A stretch of DNA of 7,451 nt, taken from positions 9,663 to 17,113 of the forward strand of contig JAHFIK010000013.1 in NCBI GenBank assembly GCA_023246415.1. The letters run 5' to 3'. Shown here in pieces: positions 1 through 5,928 of this stretch. This DNA comes from Candidatus Uhrbacteria bacterium (GTDB lineage: Bacteria > Patescibacteriota > Patescibacteriia > 2-12-FULL-60-25). The translations under genes were made by a program, and so were the position numbers. Each line of letters opens with the position of its first letter. Within the stretch, counting starts at the first letter, position 1. A model generated the notes under the pieces. It had not been told where the DNA came from. It saw only the letters and a list, made by a program, of their open reading frames with translations, and did not search any database.

Positions 1-13
1 GAATCTAGCAAAC

Positions 14-42
14 TTGACATTTTCCACAGAACCCTGTATAAC
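14..42 (+). promoter_or_regulatory. Sigma70-type promoter with consensus -35
   Basis: The -35 box TTGACA (14-19) is a perfect consensus. It is followed by a 17-bp spacer and the -10 box TATAAC (37-42), which matches five of six positions. Transcription would start about 6-8 bases after the -10 box, near 48-50. The start codon of the zinc-ribbon gene is at 52, so the mRNA would have essentially no leader. No Shine-Dalgarno sequence is present. The two boxes and spacing are seen directly; the start site is inferred. Confidence 0.85.
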
Positions 43-51
43 ACTTGAATT

Positions 52-720
52 ATGTTCAACTCTCAACGACGAAGTGGCCCAGGAGGCTGGAAAGGCGGCA
101 ATAATAAGCGCCCAGGAGATCGGAATTCATTCGGAGGCGGCCGGGATGGTCGACCCCCACAGATGTTTCCTGCAACCTGCAGTGAATGCGGCCGGGATTG
201 TGAAGTCCCATTTCGACCAGTGAATGGTCGCCCCGTGTTCTGCAGCAACTGTTTTAAGAAAGACGAGGATTCCGAACCACGGTTCGATCGTCGAGACGGT
301 GGACGCCCACAGTTTGGCGAAAAGCGCATGTTCCAAGCGGAGTGCGCCCAGTGCGGTAAGAGCTGCGAAGTTCCATTCCGCCCAACGGGTGAAAAGCCGG
401 TTTACTGCCGAGATTGTTTCGGTGGAAACAACAGTGCGCACGCACACGCTCCATCATCCTCGACGCCATCACAGGGCCCATCGAACGGTGAACAGCTCCG
501 TGCCATCAATGCAAAATTGGATCAGATCCTGAAGGCGTTGGGTGCAACGACCCCAGAAAAGGTCGCGGCTCCAGCCCCAAAGGCCGTCGCTCCTGTCGCA
601 AAGAAGGCAGAAGCCCCAGCCGTCGTTGAAGCGCCTAAGGCCGTCAAAGCCGATAAGGCAGAAAAGGCTGACAAGAAGAAAAAGGCCGCCGTCAAAAAGG
701 CGAAGCCAGCCAAGAAGTAA
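52..720 (+). CDS. CxxC-x17-CxxC zinc-ribbon protein with basic Lys/Ala/Pro-rich tail
   Basis: This 222-residue protein probably binds nucleic acid through zinc ribbons; its exact role is not known. Residues 1-37 are rich in Gly, Arg and Asn, resembling an RGG-type disordered segment. Two near-identical ribbons follow. The first has C43, C46, C50, C64 and C67; the second has C98, C101, C105, C119 and C122. In each, CxxC pairs are 17 residues apart and the core reads CEVPFRP. Residues 146-163 look like a short amphipathic helix that could oligomerise. The rest, from about 164, is a low-complexity Ala/Pro/Lys tail ending in a histone H1-like run of lysines. This architecture is familiar from Patescibacteria. 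The gene is alone in its unit, between a strong promoter and a strong terminator, which suggests high expression. The start at 52 is supported by the promoter position, even though there is no ribosome binding site. The domain call is confident; the nucleic-acid role is inferred. Confidence 0.88.
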   Translation: MFNSQRRSGPGGWKGGNNKRPGDRNSFGGGRDGRPPQMFPATCSECGRDCEVPFRPVNGRPVFCSNCFKKDEDSEPRFDRRDGGRPQFGEKRMFQAECAQCGKSCEVPFRPTGEKPVYCRDCFGGNNSAHAHAPSSSTPSQGPSNGEQLRAINAKLDQILKALGATTPEKVAAPAPKAVAPVAKKAEAPAVVEAPKAVKADKAEKADKKKKAAVKKAKPAKK

Positions 721-733
721 CCAAGACATTTGA

Positions 734-767
734 ATAAAAGACCGTCGGATTTCCGACGGTCTTTTAT
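734..767 (+). terminator. Intrinsic terminator after the zinc-ribbon gene
   Basis: A perfect inverted repeat pairs 734-748 with 753-767 around an ATTT loop (749-752). The core AAAAGACCGTCGG pairs with CCGACGGTCTTTT. The A-rich 5' arm and T-rich 3' arm make it symmetric, so it could work on both strands. It lies 13 bases after the stop codon. Confidence 0.9.
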
Positions 768-776
768 ATTCCAGAC

Positions 777-785
777 TGCTATACT
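777..785 (+). promoter_or_regulatory. Extended -10 promoter for the EamA transporter gene
   Basis: TGCTATACT combines a TGn extension (777-779) with the -10 box TATACT (780-785), five of six matches. No convincing -35 box is seen 16-18 bp upstream, where the terminator stem lies; this is typical of extended -10 promoters. The -10 box ends 9 bases before the ATG at 795, exactly the distance seen for the gene at 52, so the transcript would again be leaderless or nearly so. Confidence 0.65.
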
Positions 786-794
786 CTCGGTGAT

Positions 795-1703
795 ATGTCC
801 TGGCTTTTCTTTGCGTTTTCCGGCCCTGTCCTTTGGGCGGCATCCGTTCACATCGATAAATACATCGTTGAAAAATACTTCAAAGAGGGGAGCGTTGCTG
901 TCTTGATGGTCTTTACGGCGATCATCGGCTTGATTGCACTCCCGTTTATCTGGATTGCGGATCAGCATGTCACGACCCTCCCGCTCCAATCAATCGCAGT
1001 CATCGTGTCTTCCGGAGTCCTGTACATGGGAGCGATGTATTTCTATCTTCAAGCGCTTCAATCCGAGGACGCTTCGACCGTTGCCCCGCTCTTTCAATCC
1101 ATGGCCATTTTTGGATTCATCCTCGGATTTTTATTCTTGAAAGAGATCCCGACATCCATTCAGCTAACTGGCGGACTGCTTATCATTATCGGATCTGTCA
1201 TTCTTTCCGTTCAACGTGGCGAAAGGCGTCACCGGATGAAGACACGGCTCATCTTGTTGATGCTGGCATGCTCGTTTGCACTTGCGCTCAGCGCACTCAT
1301 CTTTAAATTCTTTGCGATTACAGATGAGTTTTGGTCAACGACATTTTGGAATTTTGTCGGAAACGCCATCTTTGGCGTTCTGCTCATGATGAGCGCAGCT
1401 AATCGCCGTCAGTTTAAGGACATGTTCAAAACAAACCCTGGCGCGGTTCTGACGATCAACGGCATCAATGAGGTGGTCAATCTCGCAGGAAGCTTGGGAA
1501 CACGCTACGCGCTCATTTTTGCGCCCTTGGGCATCGTTCAAGCCATCGGGAGTACCACGCTCTTCTTCGTGCTTCTGTTTGGCATTCTCCTTTCATTCTT
1601 TTTCCCAAAGATCAGCCAGGAAGAAATCGGAGGAAAAAACATCTTAAAAAAGGCGGTCGCGGTCACACTCGTTGTTGCGGGCGTGTGGCTGGTGAATCGA
1701 TGA
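795..1703 (+). CDS. EamA/DMT-superfamily membrane transporter
   Basis: This is a 302-residue inner-membrane protein of the drug/metabolite transporter superfamily, likely exporting or importing a small metabolite that cannot be named from sequence. The length fits the family's usual two EamA repeats of about five helices each. Hydrophobic segments are visible near residues 2-18, 33-55, 64-87, 98-115, 122-139, 150-175, 181-200, 215-235, 243-268 and 284-300. The first repeat has the characteristic stretch around residues 85-138: an ALQ segment, STVAPLFQS, then GFLFLKEIPT and a glycine-rich last helix. A basic loop (RGERRHR, 141-147) separates the halves. The GGTGAT just before the ATG could pair with the 16S tail, but the predicted transcript start leaves little of it in the mRNA. 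The stop codon overlaps the next gene's start (ATGA), so the two are probably co-translated. Confidence 0.85.
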   Translation: MSWLFFAFSGPVLWAASVHIDKYIVEKYFKEGSVAVLMVFTAIIGLIALPFIWIADQHVTTLPLQSIAVIVSSGVLYMGAMYFYLQALQSEDASTVAPLFQSMAIFGFILGFLFLKEIPTSIQLTGGLLIIIGSVILSVQRGERRHRMKTRLILLMLACSFALALSALIFKFFAITDEFWSTTFWNFVGNAIFGVLLMMSAANRRQFKDMFKTNPGAVLTINGINEVVNLAGSLGTRYALIFAPLGIVQAIGSTTLFFVLLFGILLSFFFPKISQEEIGGKNILKKAVAVTLVVAGVWLVNR

Positions 1704-2152
1704 TCTATTTATCTATGATAATAAAATACATTCAAGCAAAAATCTTAATTCAGGGATACTTTTCGATTTTACTTTTTGCGACAAAGATTCTATTAGCACT
1801 CCCCATCTTCATAACACTTGGCACTTTCGCTCTATCTGATCCAACAAAAAACATCTTTCAACCATTTTTCACACTTATTAGCTCAACATTCGTGATAGGA
1901 ACGCTTGTTTTCACGCTACAGAAAGACAAAGAAAAAAATCTTGAGCAACTAGGCGCAAGATTTATCCTCTCCGGTACGATGTTACTCATTGGATTCGGCT
2001 TCATCTCACAACTGAGTCTGCCTGGATGGGAACGACATATCCTCGGCTGGATTGGAATCATGATCCTGACGGGTGGATACGGACTCTTCTCTTACTGCCT
2101 ATCAGATTTAACTATTGAGTCAGCAAAAAGATCTTTTTCGTTTAAAAACTGA
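1700..2152 (+). CDS. Small AT-rich membrane protein of unknown function
   Basis: I do not recognise this 150-residue protein. It has four hydrophobic segments, at about residues 22-44, 56-73, 87-105 and 114-133, with a basic/acidic loop (QKDKEKNLEQ, 74-83) between the second and third and a Ser/Lys-rich tail. I chose the ATG at 1700 because it overlaps the EamA stop as ATGA, the usual layout for translational coupling; a GTG at 1685 in the same frame would add five residues. A partial GGTGA lies at 1691-1695. The gene is clearly richer in A+T than its neighbours (about 30% G+C over 1741-1800, counted by eye), which suggests recent acquisition or weak constraint. Being coupled to a transporter, it could be an accessory membrane subunit, but that is only inference from position. 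Confidence 0.7.
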   Translation: MIYLSMIIKYIQAKILIQGYFSILLFATKILLALPIFITLGTFALSDPTKNIFQPFFTLISSTFVIGTLVFTLQKDKEKNLEQLGARFILSGTMLLIGFGFISQLSLPGWERHILGWIGIMILTGGYGLFSYCLSDLTIESAKRSFSFKN

Positions 2153-2189
2153 AACGGTACAAAATACCACGCAGATGCTTATCCCCACC

Positions 2190-2220
2190 CAGTCAAGCCC
2201 CACGGCTTGACTGCTTTTGT
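2190..2220 (+). terminator. Intrinsic terminator after the EamA/membrane-protein pair
   Basis: A 10-bp perfect stem pairs 2190-2199 (CAGTCAAGCC) with 2204-2213 (GGCTTGACTG) around a four-base loop. It is followed by a T-rich tract, CTTTTGTTTTT, from 2214. It lies 37 bases after the stop at 2152. Its 3' arm also contains TTGACT (2207-2212), the candidate -35 box of the next operon. Confidence 0.85.
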
Positions 2221-2235
2221 TTTTAAAGTAATGAT
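2207..2235 (+). promoter_or_regulatory. Candidate promoter of the ABC transporter-GST operon, overlapping a terminator
   Basis: TTGACT (2207-2212) matches the -35 consensus in five of six positions. Seventeen bases later AATGAT (2230-2235) matches the -10 consensus in four of six. Its last base is 8 nt before the ATG at 2244, close to the 9 nt seen for the genes at 52 and 795. No ribosome binding site precedes the ATG. The -10 choice is uncertain: GATAAC (2233-2238) looks better but would need a 20-bp spacer. Confidence 0.5.
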
Positions 2236-2243
2236 AACCCATT

Positions 2244-3146
2244 ATGTTTGCACTCGAAGTCAATCATATTGTTAAAACGTTTAATGATAAGAAGAAGAAT
2301 ATCGTGATTGCGGACGATGATGTGTCATTAACGGTTGAGGAAGGGAAAATCTATGGGCTTCTCGGTCCGAATGGTGCGGGGAAAAGTACGCTCATCAGCC
2401 TGATCAGCGGGATCCTGACGCCAACGTCTGGGACAATTTCCGTATTTGGAACGGATATTGTGTCGCAGACGGTGGAGGCGAAAAAGATGATGGGGATCGT
2501 TCCGCAAGAAATCGTGACCGAACTCGCGTTTACCGTTGATGAAATTCTTCATTATATGGGCGGGATGTATGGCGTTCCGCTGGAAGAACGGAAGGATCGT
2601 ATTGGAGAAGTCTTACGAGACCTGGATCTTGAAGAGAAACGATATGAAAAGGCGCGGAGCCTCTCGGGAGGAATGAAGCGACGGCTGATGGTTGCGAAAG
2701 CTATCATGCACAAGCCACGGTTTCTCATTCTGGATGAACCGACATCCGGAGTGGACGTTGCCCTCAGACAGAAAATCTGGGAGCTGGTTCGACGCATGAA
2801 TAAAGAGGGGACAACCATCCTCTTTACAACGCATTACCTCGAAGAAGCAGAACAACTCTGCGAGGAAATAACACTCATCCACCATGGGCGCGTTATCAAA
2901 CAAGGAAGACTGAGCGATATTCAAAAAGAATTCTCAGAGAATGTCGTCACATTCGAGCTGTTTCGGCCAGACGTCACACATCTCCCGCATGTTTCAAAAC
3001 AGGGGATCGAATTTCACTATCCGATCACAACCCACCTTGATCAAAACATGTCAGAAGTCATTCAACACTACGGCGACAATCTCCGAAGCGTGAAAAGTGA
3101 GGCCGCTTCGCTTGAACAGATTTTCTTGAAGCTTACCGCGAACTAA
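2244..3146 (+). CDS. ABC transporter ATP-binding protein (ABC-2/DrrA-NodI type)
   Basis: This 300-residue cytoplasmic ATPase powers the ABC-2 exporter encoded next to it. All nucleotide-binding motifs are intact: Walker A GPNGAGKST (41-49), Q-loop Gln88, signature LSGGMKRR (140-147), Walker B FLILDEPT (160-167, catalytic Glu165), D-loop SGVD (168-171) and switch His197. The GMKRR form of the signature and the length, about 220 residues of ATPase plus an 80-residue C-terminal extension, are typical of DrrA/NodI-like ABC-2 exporters of drugs, lipids or polysaccharides. The C-terminal part (from about residue 225) is a separate small domain with no recognised motif. The next gene begins 4 bases after the stop, so ATPase and permease are made together. 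Start is the first ATG, just downstream of the candidate promoter. Substrate unknown. Confidence 0.93.
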   Translation: MFALEVNHIVKTFNDKKKNIVIADDDVSLTVEEGKIYGLLGPNGAGKSTLISLISGILTPTSGTISVFGTDIVSQTVEAKKMMGIVPQEIVTELAFTVDEILHYMGGMYGVPLEERKDRIGEVLRDLDLEEKRYEKARSLSGGMKRRLMVAKAIMHKPRFLILDEPTSGVDVALRQKIWELVRRMNKEGTTILFTTHYLEEAEQLCEEITLIHHGRVIKQGRLSDIQKEFSENVVTFELFRPDVTHLPHVSKQGIEFHYPITTHLDQNMSEVIQHYGDNLRSVKSEAASLEQIFLKLTAN

Positions 3147-3150
3147 CGCT

Positions 3151-3906
3151 ATGAACGCAACGACATTCATGTGGGCGCTGTATGCCCGAGAAGTAAAACG
3201 GTTTCAGAAGCTCTGGTTCGACACCGTGGCGACACCGATCATGTCCACGGTCTTATACTTGTTGATTTTTGGCGTGGTCGCGGGAAGTCGATCCATTCCC
3301 GGCACCACGTATTCCGCATTTGTCTATGCCGGACTGCTCGGGATGATGATGGTAAACTCGAGTTTTGCGAATCCGACTTTCGCCCTTATCCTCAGTAAGA
3401 ACGTTGGAACGATCATTGATATCCAGCTCGCCCCAATCGCTCCTTGGCGCGTTGGGATCGCATATGCACTCGCCGCATTTACGCGGGGCGTCTTTACGGT
3501 CGTAGTCGCCGGAATCATCACCATCTGGTTCATCCCGGGCATCGCCATCCAGCATCCACTCACCTTCCTGGCCGGCCTTCTCCTCACCGGAACAGAATTC
3601 GGGATGCTTGGGGTGACATGCGGTCTTATGATGAAGAATTTCGAATCCCTGACACTCGTGACGACATTCATCCTTCAACCGATGATCTTCCTGGCAGGTG
3701 TCTTCTATCCGGTGAGCCTGCTCCCCGCGCCATGGAACACCGTTAGTCTCTTCAATCCGTTGCATCACAACATTAATTTACTCAGATACGGAATGATCGG
3801 CTATTCGGATTTCTCGCCCTTCGCCTCATTCATCATCATTCTGCTCCTTTCCGTTGGCCTGTTTGCATTCATGAATCAAATCGCCGCTAAAAGCCTTAAG
3901 CAGTAA
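3151..3906 (+). CDS. ABC-2 type transporter permease (DrrB/NodJ-like)
   Basis: This 251-residue inner-membrane protein is the membrane half of the exporter formed with the preceding ATPase, presumably with two copies of each. Six hydrophobic segments are visible at about residues 27-46, 57-80, 103-129, 136-160, 168-191 and 222-243, the ABC-2 plan. The stretch after the fifth helix, with the FYPVSLLP and NPLHH motifs (185-206) followed by an RYGM segment, is the usual ABC-2 family signature before the last helix. The amphipathic N-terminus (residues 8-20, AL..REVKRFQK) is also typical, as the helix that contacts the ATPase. No ribosome binding site is seen; the 4-bp gap suggests translation by reinitiation. 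The GST gene follows 15 bases later. Confidence 0.92.
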   Translation: MNATTFMWALYAREVKRFQKLWFDTVATPIMSTVLYLLIFGVVAGSRSIPGTTYSAFVYAGLLGMMMVNSSFANPTFALILSKNVGTIIDIQLAPIAPWRVGIAYALAAFTRGVFTVVVAGIITIWFIPGIAIQHPLTFLAGLLLTGTEFGMLGVTCGLMMKNFESLTLVTTFILQPMIFLAGVFYPVSLLPAPWNTVSLFNPLHHNINLLRYGMIGYSDFSPFASFIIILLLSVGLFAFMNQIAAKSLKQ

Positions 3907-3921
3907 ATCCTCACCGCATCT

Positions 3922-4536
3922 ATGATCAAAATCTACGGCTCCGTTCTCTCATCCTCTGGTCGCTGTATCTGGATGGCAGAAGAAATCGGGCAAGAATGGG
4001 AAAATGTTCCAGTTGACTTCAAAAACAGAGAGCATAAATCCGCGTCCTATCTCAAACTCAACCCAAATGGAAAAGTACCCGTTGTCGTTGATGGGGAGTA
4101 CGTGATCTGGGAGTCCGTCGCAATTAACACGTACCTCGCTGAAAAGTACCAACCAGCACTCCTTGGACTCAGTCTTGAAGAGCGAGGACATGTCCACCAG
4201 TGGAACTATTGGGCCGTGGCAAATATCTCACTACCCGTTGAAGTACTGACACTTCAAAAGTGGCGTGGGACGCCGGATAATGAAGAAACGGCGCACGCGC
4301 GAACGGAGCTCGATCGGTTTCTTCCCATTCTCGAACAGGCGCTTCACGAAAAAACCTATCTTGTCGGCAATCCGTTCACGATTGCGGACCTTAATCTCGC
4401 TTCGTATCTCGCCGGACTGCGGTGGGCAGGGATCGAGATGACCTCGTATCCAAATATCGTGCGTTGGTTTGAGCGCATCGCACAACGACCGGCATTTCAG
4501 AAAACGATCGCGAAAAAGGGGGAGATGCACACCTAA
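3922..4536 (+). CDS. Glutathione S-transferase family protein
   Basis: This 204-residue cytosolic protein has the full GST fold; such enzymes join glutathione or a related thiol to electrophiles, or reduce substrates with it. The thioredoxin-like N-terminal domain (1-76) shows the start MIKIYGS, a Ser/Cys-rich catalytic region (S9-C15), the cis-proline motif VP (52-53) and the Glu64-Ser65 pair that holds the gamma-glutamyl group. The helical C-terminal domain (from about 85) has the conserved N-capping box FTIADLNLA (152-160) and a YPNIVRWFERI..RPAF ending. The catalytic residue is not certain: Tyr5, Ser10-Ser12 or Cys15 are candidates. It is the last gene of the ABC operon, suggesting detoxification coupled to export. 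It is odd if the host is a Patescibacterium, since most of these lack glutathione synthesis. No ribosome binding site is visible. Confidence 0.88.
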   Translation: MIKIYGSVLSSSGRCIWMAEEIGQEWENVPVDFKNREHKSASYLKLNPNGKVPVVVDGEYVIWESVAINTYLAEKYQPALLGLSLEERGHVHQWNYWAVANISLPVEVLTLQKWRGTPDNEETAHARTELDRFLPILEQALHEKTYLVGNPFTIADLNLASYLAGLRWAGIEMTSYPNIVRWFERIAQRPAFQKTIAKKGEMHT

Positions 4537-4577
4537 ACAAGATTGCCATCGCGCCCGCTTCAAAGAAACAAAATACA

Positions 4578-4605
4578 AGGCCCATCCAAATGACTGGATG
4601 GGCCT
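4578..4605 (-). terminator. Hairpin terminator between convergent genes
   Basis: An 11-bp perfect stem pairs 4578-4588 (AGGCCCATCCA) with 4595-4605 (TGGATGGGCCT) around a six-base loop. Read on the minus strand it is followed by TTGTATTTTGTTTC, a U-rich tract, so it best serves the minus-strand gene ending at 4644. On the plus strand no T-tract follows, so for the ABC-GST operon it would be a weaker stop. Confidence 0.8.
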
Positions 4606-4643
4606 CTGAATATCATGAGAGAACGAAGAGTGAAAAAACGATC

Positions 4644-5768
4644 TCAGTGTCGTGAAAAACTCAGGGTACTGCGGTTCCGCTCGATCAAGGTATACGCCTC
4701 TGGCGCTTCAACGGACATGAGCATCCGTCGCACATAGTCGAAATCAATCTCGCCCGCTGTGAGGCGTTGATATTCCGCCTCCGAAGAGAACGCAATCTCA
4801 CCCAATGCCTCGAGACCTCCGACAACCTCCACACGTCCGGAAGAAATGAGGTATTCGCGGTTTCGAGGGACGAAGTACAGATCAAATTCTTGCTGCGAGT
4901 CTGATGCATTGCGCTGGATCGTCTGCGTCGCGATGATGTTCGCGGACAAATTCGCTGATGATCCGCAAACTTTCGTCCACTCATCCAGGAAATTCACCGC
5001 TTGCTCTCGAATCAGTTCTGCCTCGCCGCGAAAGTAGACGCTCGTGATGGGGTAGGGTTCGACAAGGAATGGCGGTGCAATATCTTCTTTCGATTGACGA
5101 AGGGCAACTTTTTCCAACGGGAACGGCTCGTGACCAGGAGATCGTTCGAACAAGTGGTAGTGGAGATGGCCTGGAATGGATGCTCCGGCACCAAGTCCGT
5201 TATAGAACCCGACATACCCAGGCGCGAGTCCGACCACGGACAGCAAATCCTGAATAATCCGTTCCGACTTCAGTCGCGACCCTTCATAGGTATCTTCCAC
5301 CCAGGTCTGTGGCTCGTGAATTGCCGAAGAAATGGTCACATGGTTCCGCATGAGCGGAAACGGGTTGCACCACACGAAATAGGCACGCGCGTTCACATCG
5401 AACTTGTATCCCATTTCGAGACCGCACTGCTGCCAAAAGATATTTTCTTGGCAGAGAAAACAGCCGTTGTTCACGGATTTGAATCCGTGCGGCGGTTCTC
5501 GACGTCCTGCGCCAGCGGACCGTTGTGAACGACGTGGATTATATTGCGTCGTAAATGAAAGTCGGCGGTCTGTTGGATGCACAAGTCGACATCGCTTCAC
5601 GTCTGACAACGGGTCTTTGATGAACCCCACCGCCAATTGCTGGGCATGAAGGACGGAAATGCGGTCAGCCAACGTCCCATCCATGCCATCAAGCGCAGCC
5701 TGAAGCCATTCCTGGTCGCGTTGATATCGTTCAAAATTCCATGGAGAAAGGTCTAATAGTTTTGACAT
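4644..5768 (-). CDS. Histidine-triad nucleotidyltransferase/phosphorylase (GalT/VTC2/DUF4922-like)
   Basis: This 374-residue protein resembles the GalT-like branch of the HIT superfamily, which includes GDP-L-galactose phosphorylase (VTC2), Ap4A phosphorylase and the DUF4922 proteins. These transfer a nucleotidyl group to or from a sugar phosphate through a nucleotidylated histidine. Visible in order: QYNPRR (75-80); CFLC (103-106), a likely zinc knuckle, followed by EN; NPFP with His143 (135-143); NGLGAGASIPG leading into the triad H201-L-H203-Y-H205; and a C-terminal region with FVPRNREY (299-306) and a GGLEALGEIAF segment (317-327). VTC2 and DUF4922 relatives usually have HxHxQ, so the third His is notable. 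The start at 5768 is fixed by GGAGG (5774-5778 on the minus strand) five bases upstream. The substrate is not predictable; a GH3 glycosidase gene downstream on the same strand side of the window hints at sugar metabolism. Confidence 0.75.
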   Translation of the reverse strand: MSKLLDLSPWNFERYQRDQEWLQAALDGMDGTLADRISVLHAQQLAVGFIKDPLSDVKRCRLVHPTDRRLSFTTQYNPRRSQRSAGAGRREPPHGFKSVNNGCFLCQENIFWQQCGLEMGYKFDVNARAYFVWCNPFPLMRNHVTISSAIHEPQTWVEDTYEGSRLKSERIIQDLLSVVGLAPGYVGFYNGLGAGASIPGHLHYHLFERSPGHEPFPLEKVALRQSKEDIAPPFLVEPYPITSVYFRGEAELIREQAVNFLDEWTKVCGSSANLSANIIATQTIQRNASDSQQEFDLYFVPRNREYLISSGRVEVVGGLEALGEIAFSSEAEYQRLTAGEIDFDYVRRMLMSVEAPEAYTLIERNRSTLSFSRH

Positions 5769-5773
5769 CTGAT

Positions 5774-5778
5774 CCTCC
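5774..5778 (-). promoter_or_regulatory. Strong Shine-Dalgarno site of the HIT-type gene
   Basis: On the minus strand GGAGG lies five bases before the ATG at 5766-5768, a canonical site that decides the start. It contrasts with the apparently leaderless genes on the left of the window. Confidence 0.85.
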
Positions 5779-5784
5779 GAGTCA

Positions 5785-5804
5785 TGTCATGACACGAATC
5801 GTGT
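5785..5804. promoter_or_regulatory. Two overlapping palindromes, candidate operator
   Basis: TGTCATGACA (5785-5794) is a perfect 10-bp palindrome. It overlaps ACACGA-A-TCGTGT (5792-5804), a perfect 6-bp inverted repeat with one central base. Both lie in the predicted 5' leader of the minus-strand HIT-type gene, between its transcript start and its ribosome binding site. They could bind a dimeric regulator or fold in the RNA. Function is inferred from symmetry and position only. Confidence 0.45.
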
Positions 5805-5811
5805 TGTCGAA

Positions 5812-5821
5812 GAGCGAACGA
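5812..5821 (-). repeat. Inverted repeat copy A at the divergent promoters
   Basis: GAGCGAACGA on the plus strand reads TCGTTCGCTC on the minus strand. The same 10 bases occur on the plus strand at 5912-5921. This copy sits just downstream of the predicted minus-strand transcript start (about 5823). Confidence 0.5.
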
Positions 5822-5829
5822 ACGCAAAA

Positions 5830-5858
5830 ACGGTAAGCCTGGAAATCCGCGATGTCAA
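5830..5858 (-). promoter_or_regulatory. Candidate promoter of the HIT-type gene
   Basis: On the minus strand a perfect TTGACA (plus positions 5853-5858) is followed after exactly 17 bases by TACCGT (5830-5835), which keeps the key T, A and final T of the -10 box. The start would be near 5823, giving a leader of roughly 55 bases with a good ribosome binding site. The -35 box is strong; the -10 box is weak. Confidence 0.5.
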
Positions 5859-5885
5859 ACGACGAAAATCAGGCTCCTGGGGAGA

Positions 5886-5912
5886 TTGACAAAACAAGAA
5901 AAGTCTGATAAT
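5886..5912 (+). promoter_or_regulatory. Candidate promoter of the 156-residue hypothetical gene
   Basis: A perfect TTGACA (5886-5891) is followed by GATAAT (5907-5912), five of six matches to the -10 consensus, with a short 15-bp spacer. Transcription would begin near 5919, about 12 bases before the ATG at 5931 and just upstream of its ribosome binding site. The -35 boxes of this and the divergent promoter are only 27 bases apart. Confidence 0.6.
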
Positions 5913-5921
5913 CGTTCGCTC
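5912..5921 (+). repeat. Inverted repeat copy B at the divergent promoters
   Basis: TCGTTCGCTC is the exact reverse complement of 5812-5821. It runs from the last base of the -10 box to the predicted transcript start of the plus-strand gene. Confidence 0.5.
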
Positions 5922-5928
5922 GGAGGAG
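5922..5928 (+). promoter_or_regulatory. Strong Shine-Dalgarno site deciding the start at 5931
   Basis: GGAGGAG ends two bases before the ATG at 5931. It supports this start over an upstream in-frame TTG at 5886, which falls inside the -35 box. Confidence 0.85.

Noticed and set aside
789..794. GGTGAT as a normal Shine-Dalgarno site for the EamA gene
   Set aside because: It matches the 16S tail complement, but the predicted transcript start at about 792 would remove half of it; kept only as a caveat.
522..989. Open frame of 155 codons on the minus strand across the zinc-ribbon tail and EamA start
   Set aside because: It is low-complexity, crosses a terminator and a promoter, and mirrors the Lys/Ala-rich coding of the zinc-ribbon gene.
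1685..1699. GTG at 1685 as start of the small membrane protein
   Set aside because: The ATG at 1700 overlaps the EamA stop as ATGA, a standard coupling layout; the GTG gives a longer overlap and no better ribosome binding site.
5001..5528. Open frame of 175 codons on the plus strand opposite the HIT-type gene
   Set aside because: It is antisense to a gene with intact family motifs and a ribosome binding site, and its translation shows no recognisable motif.
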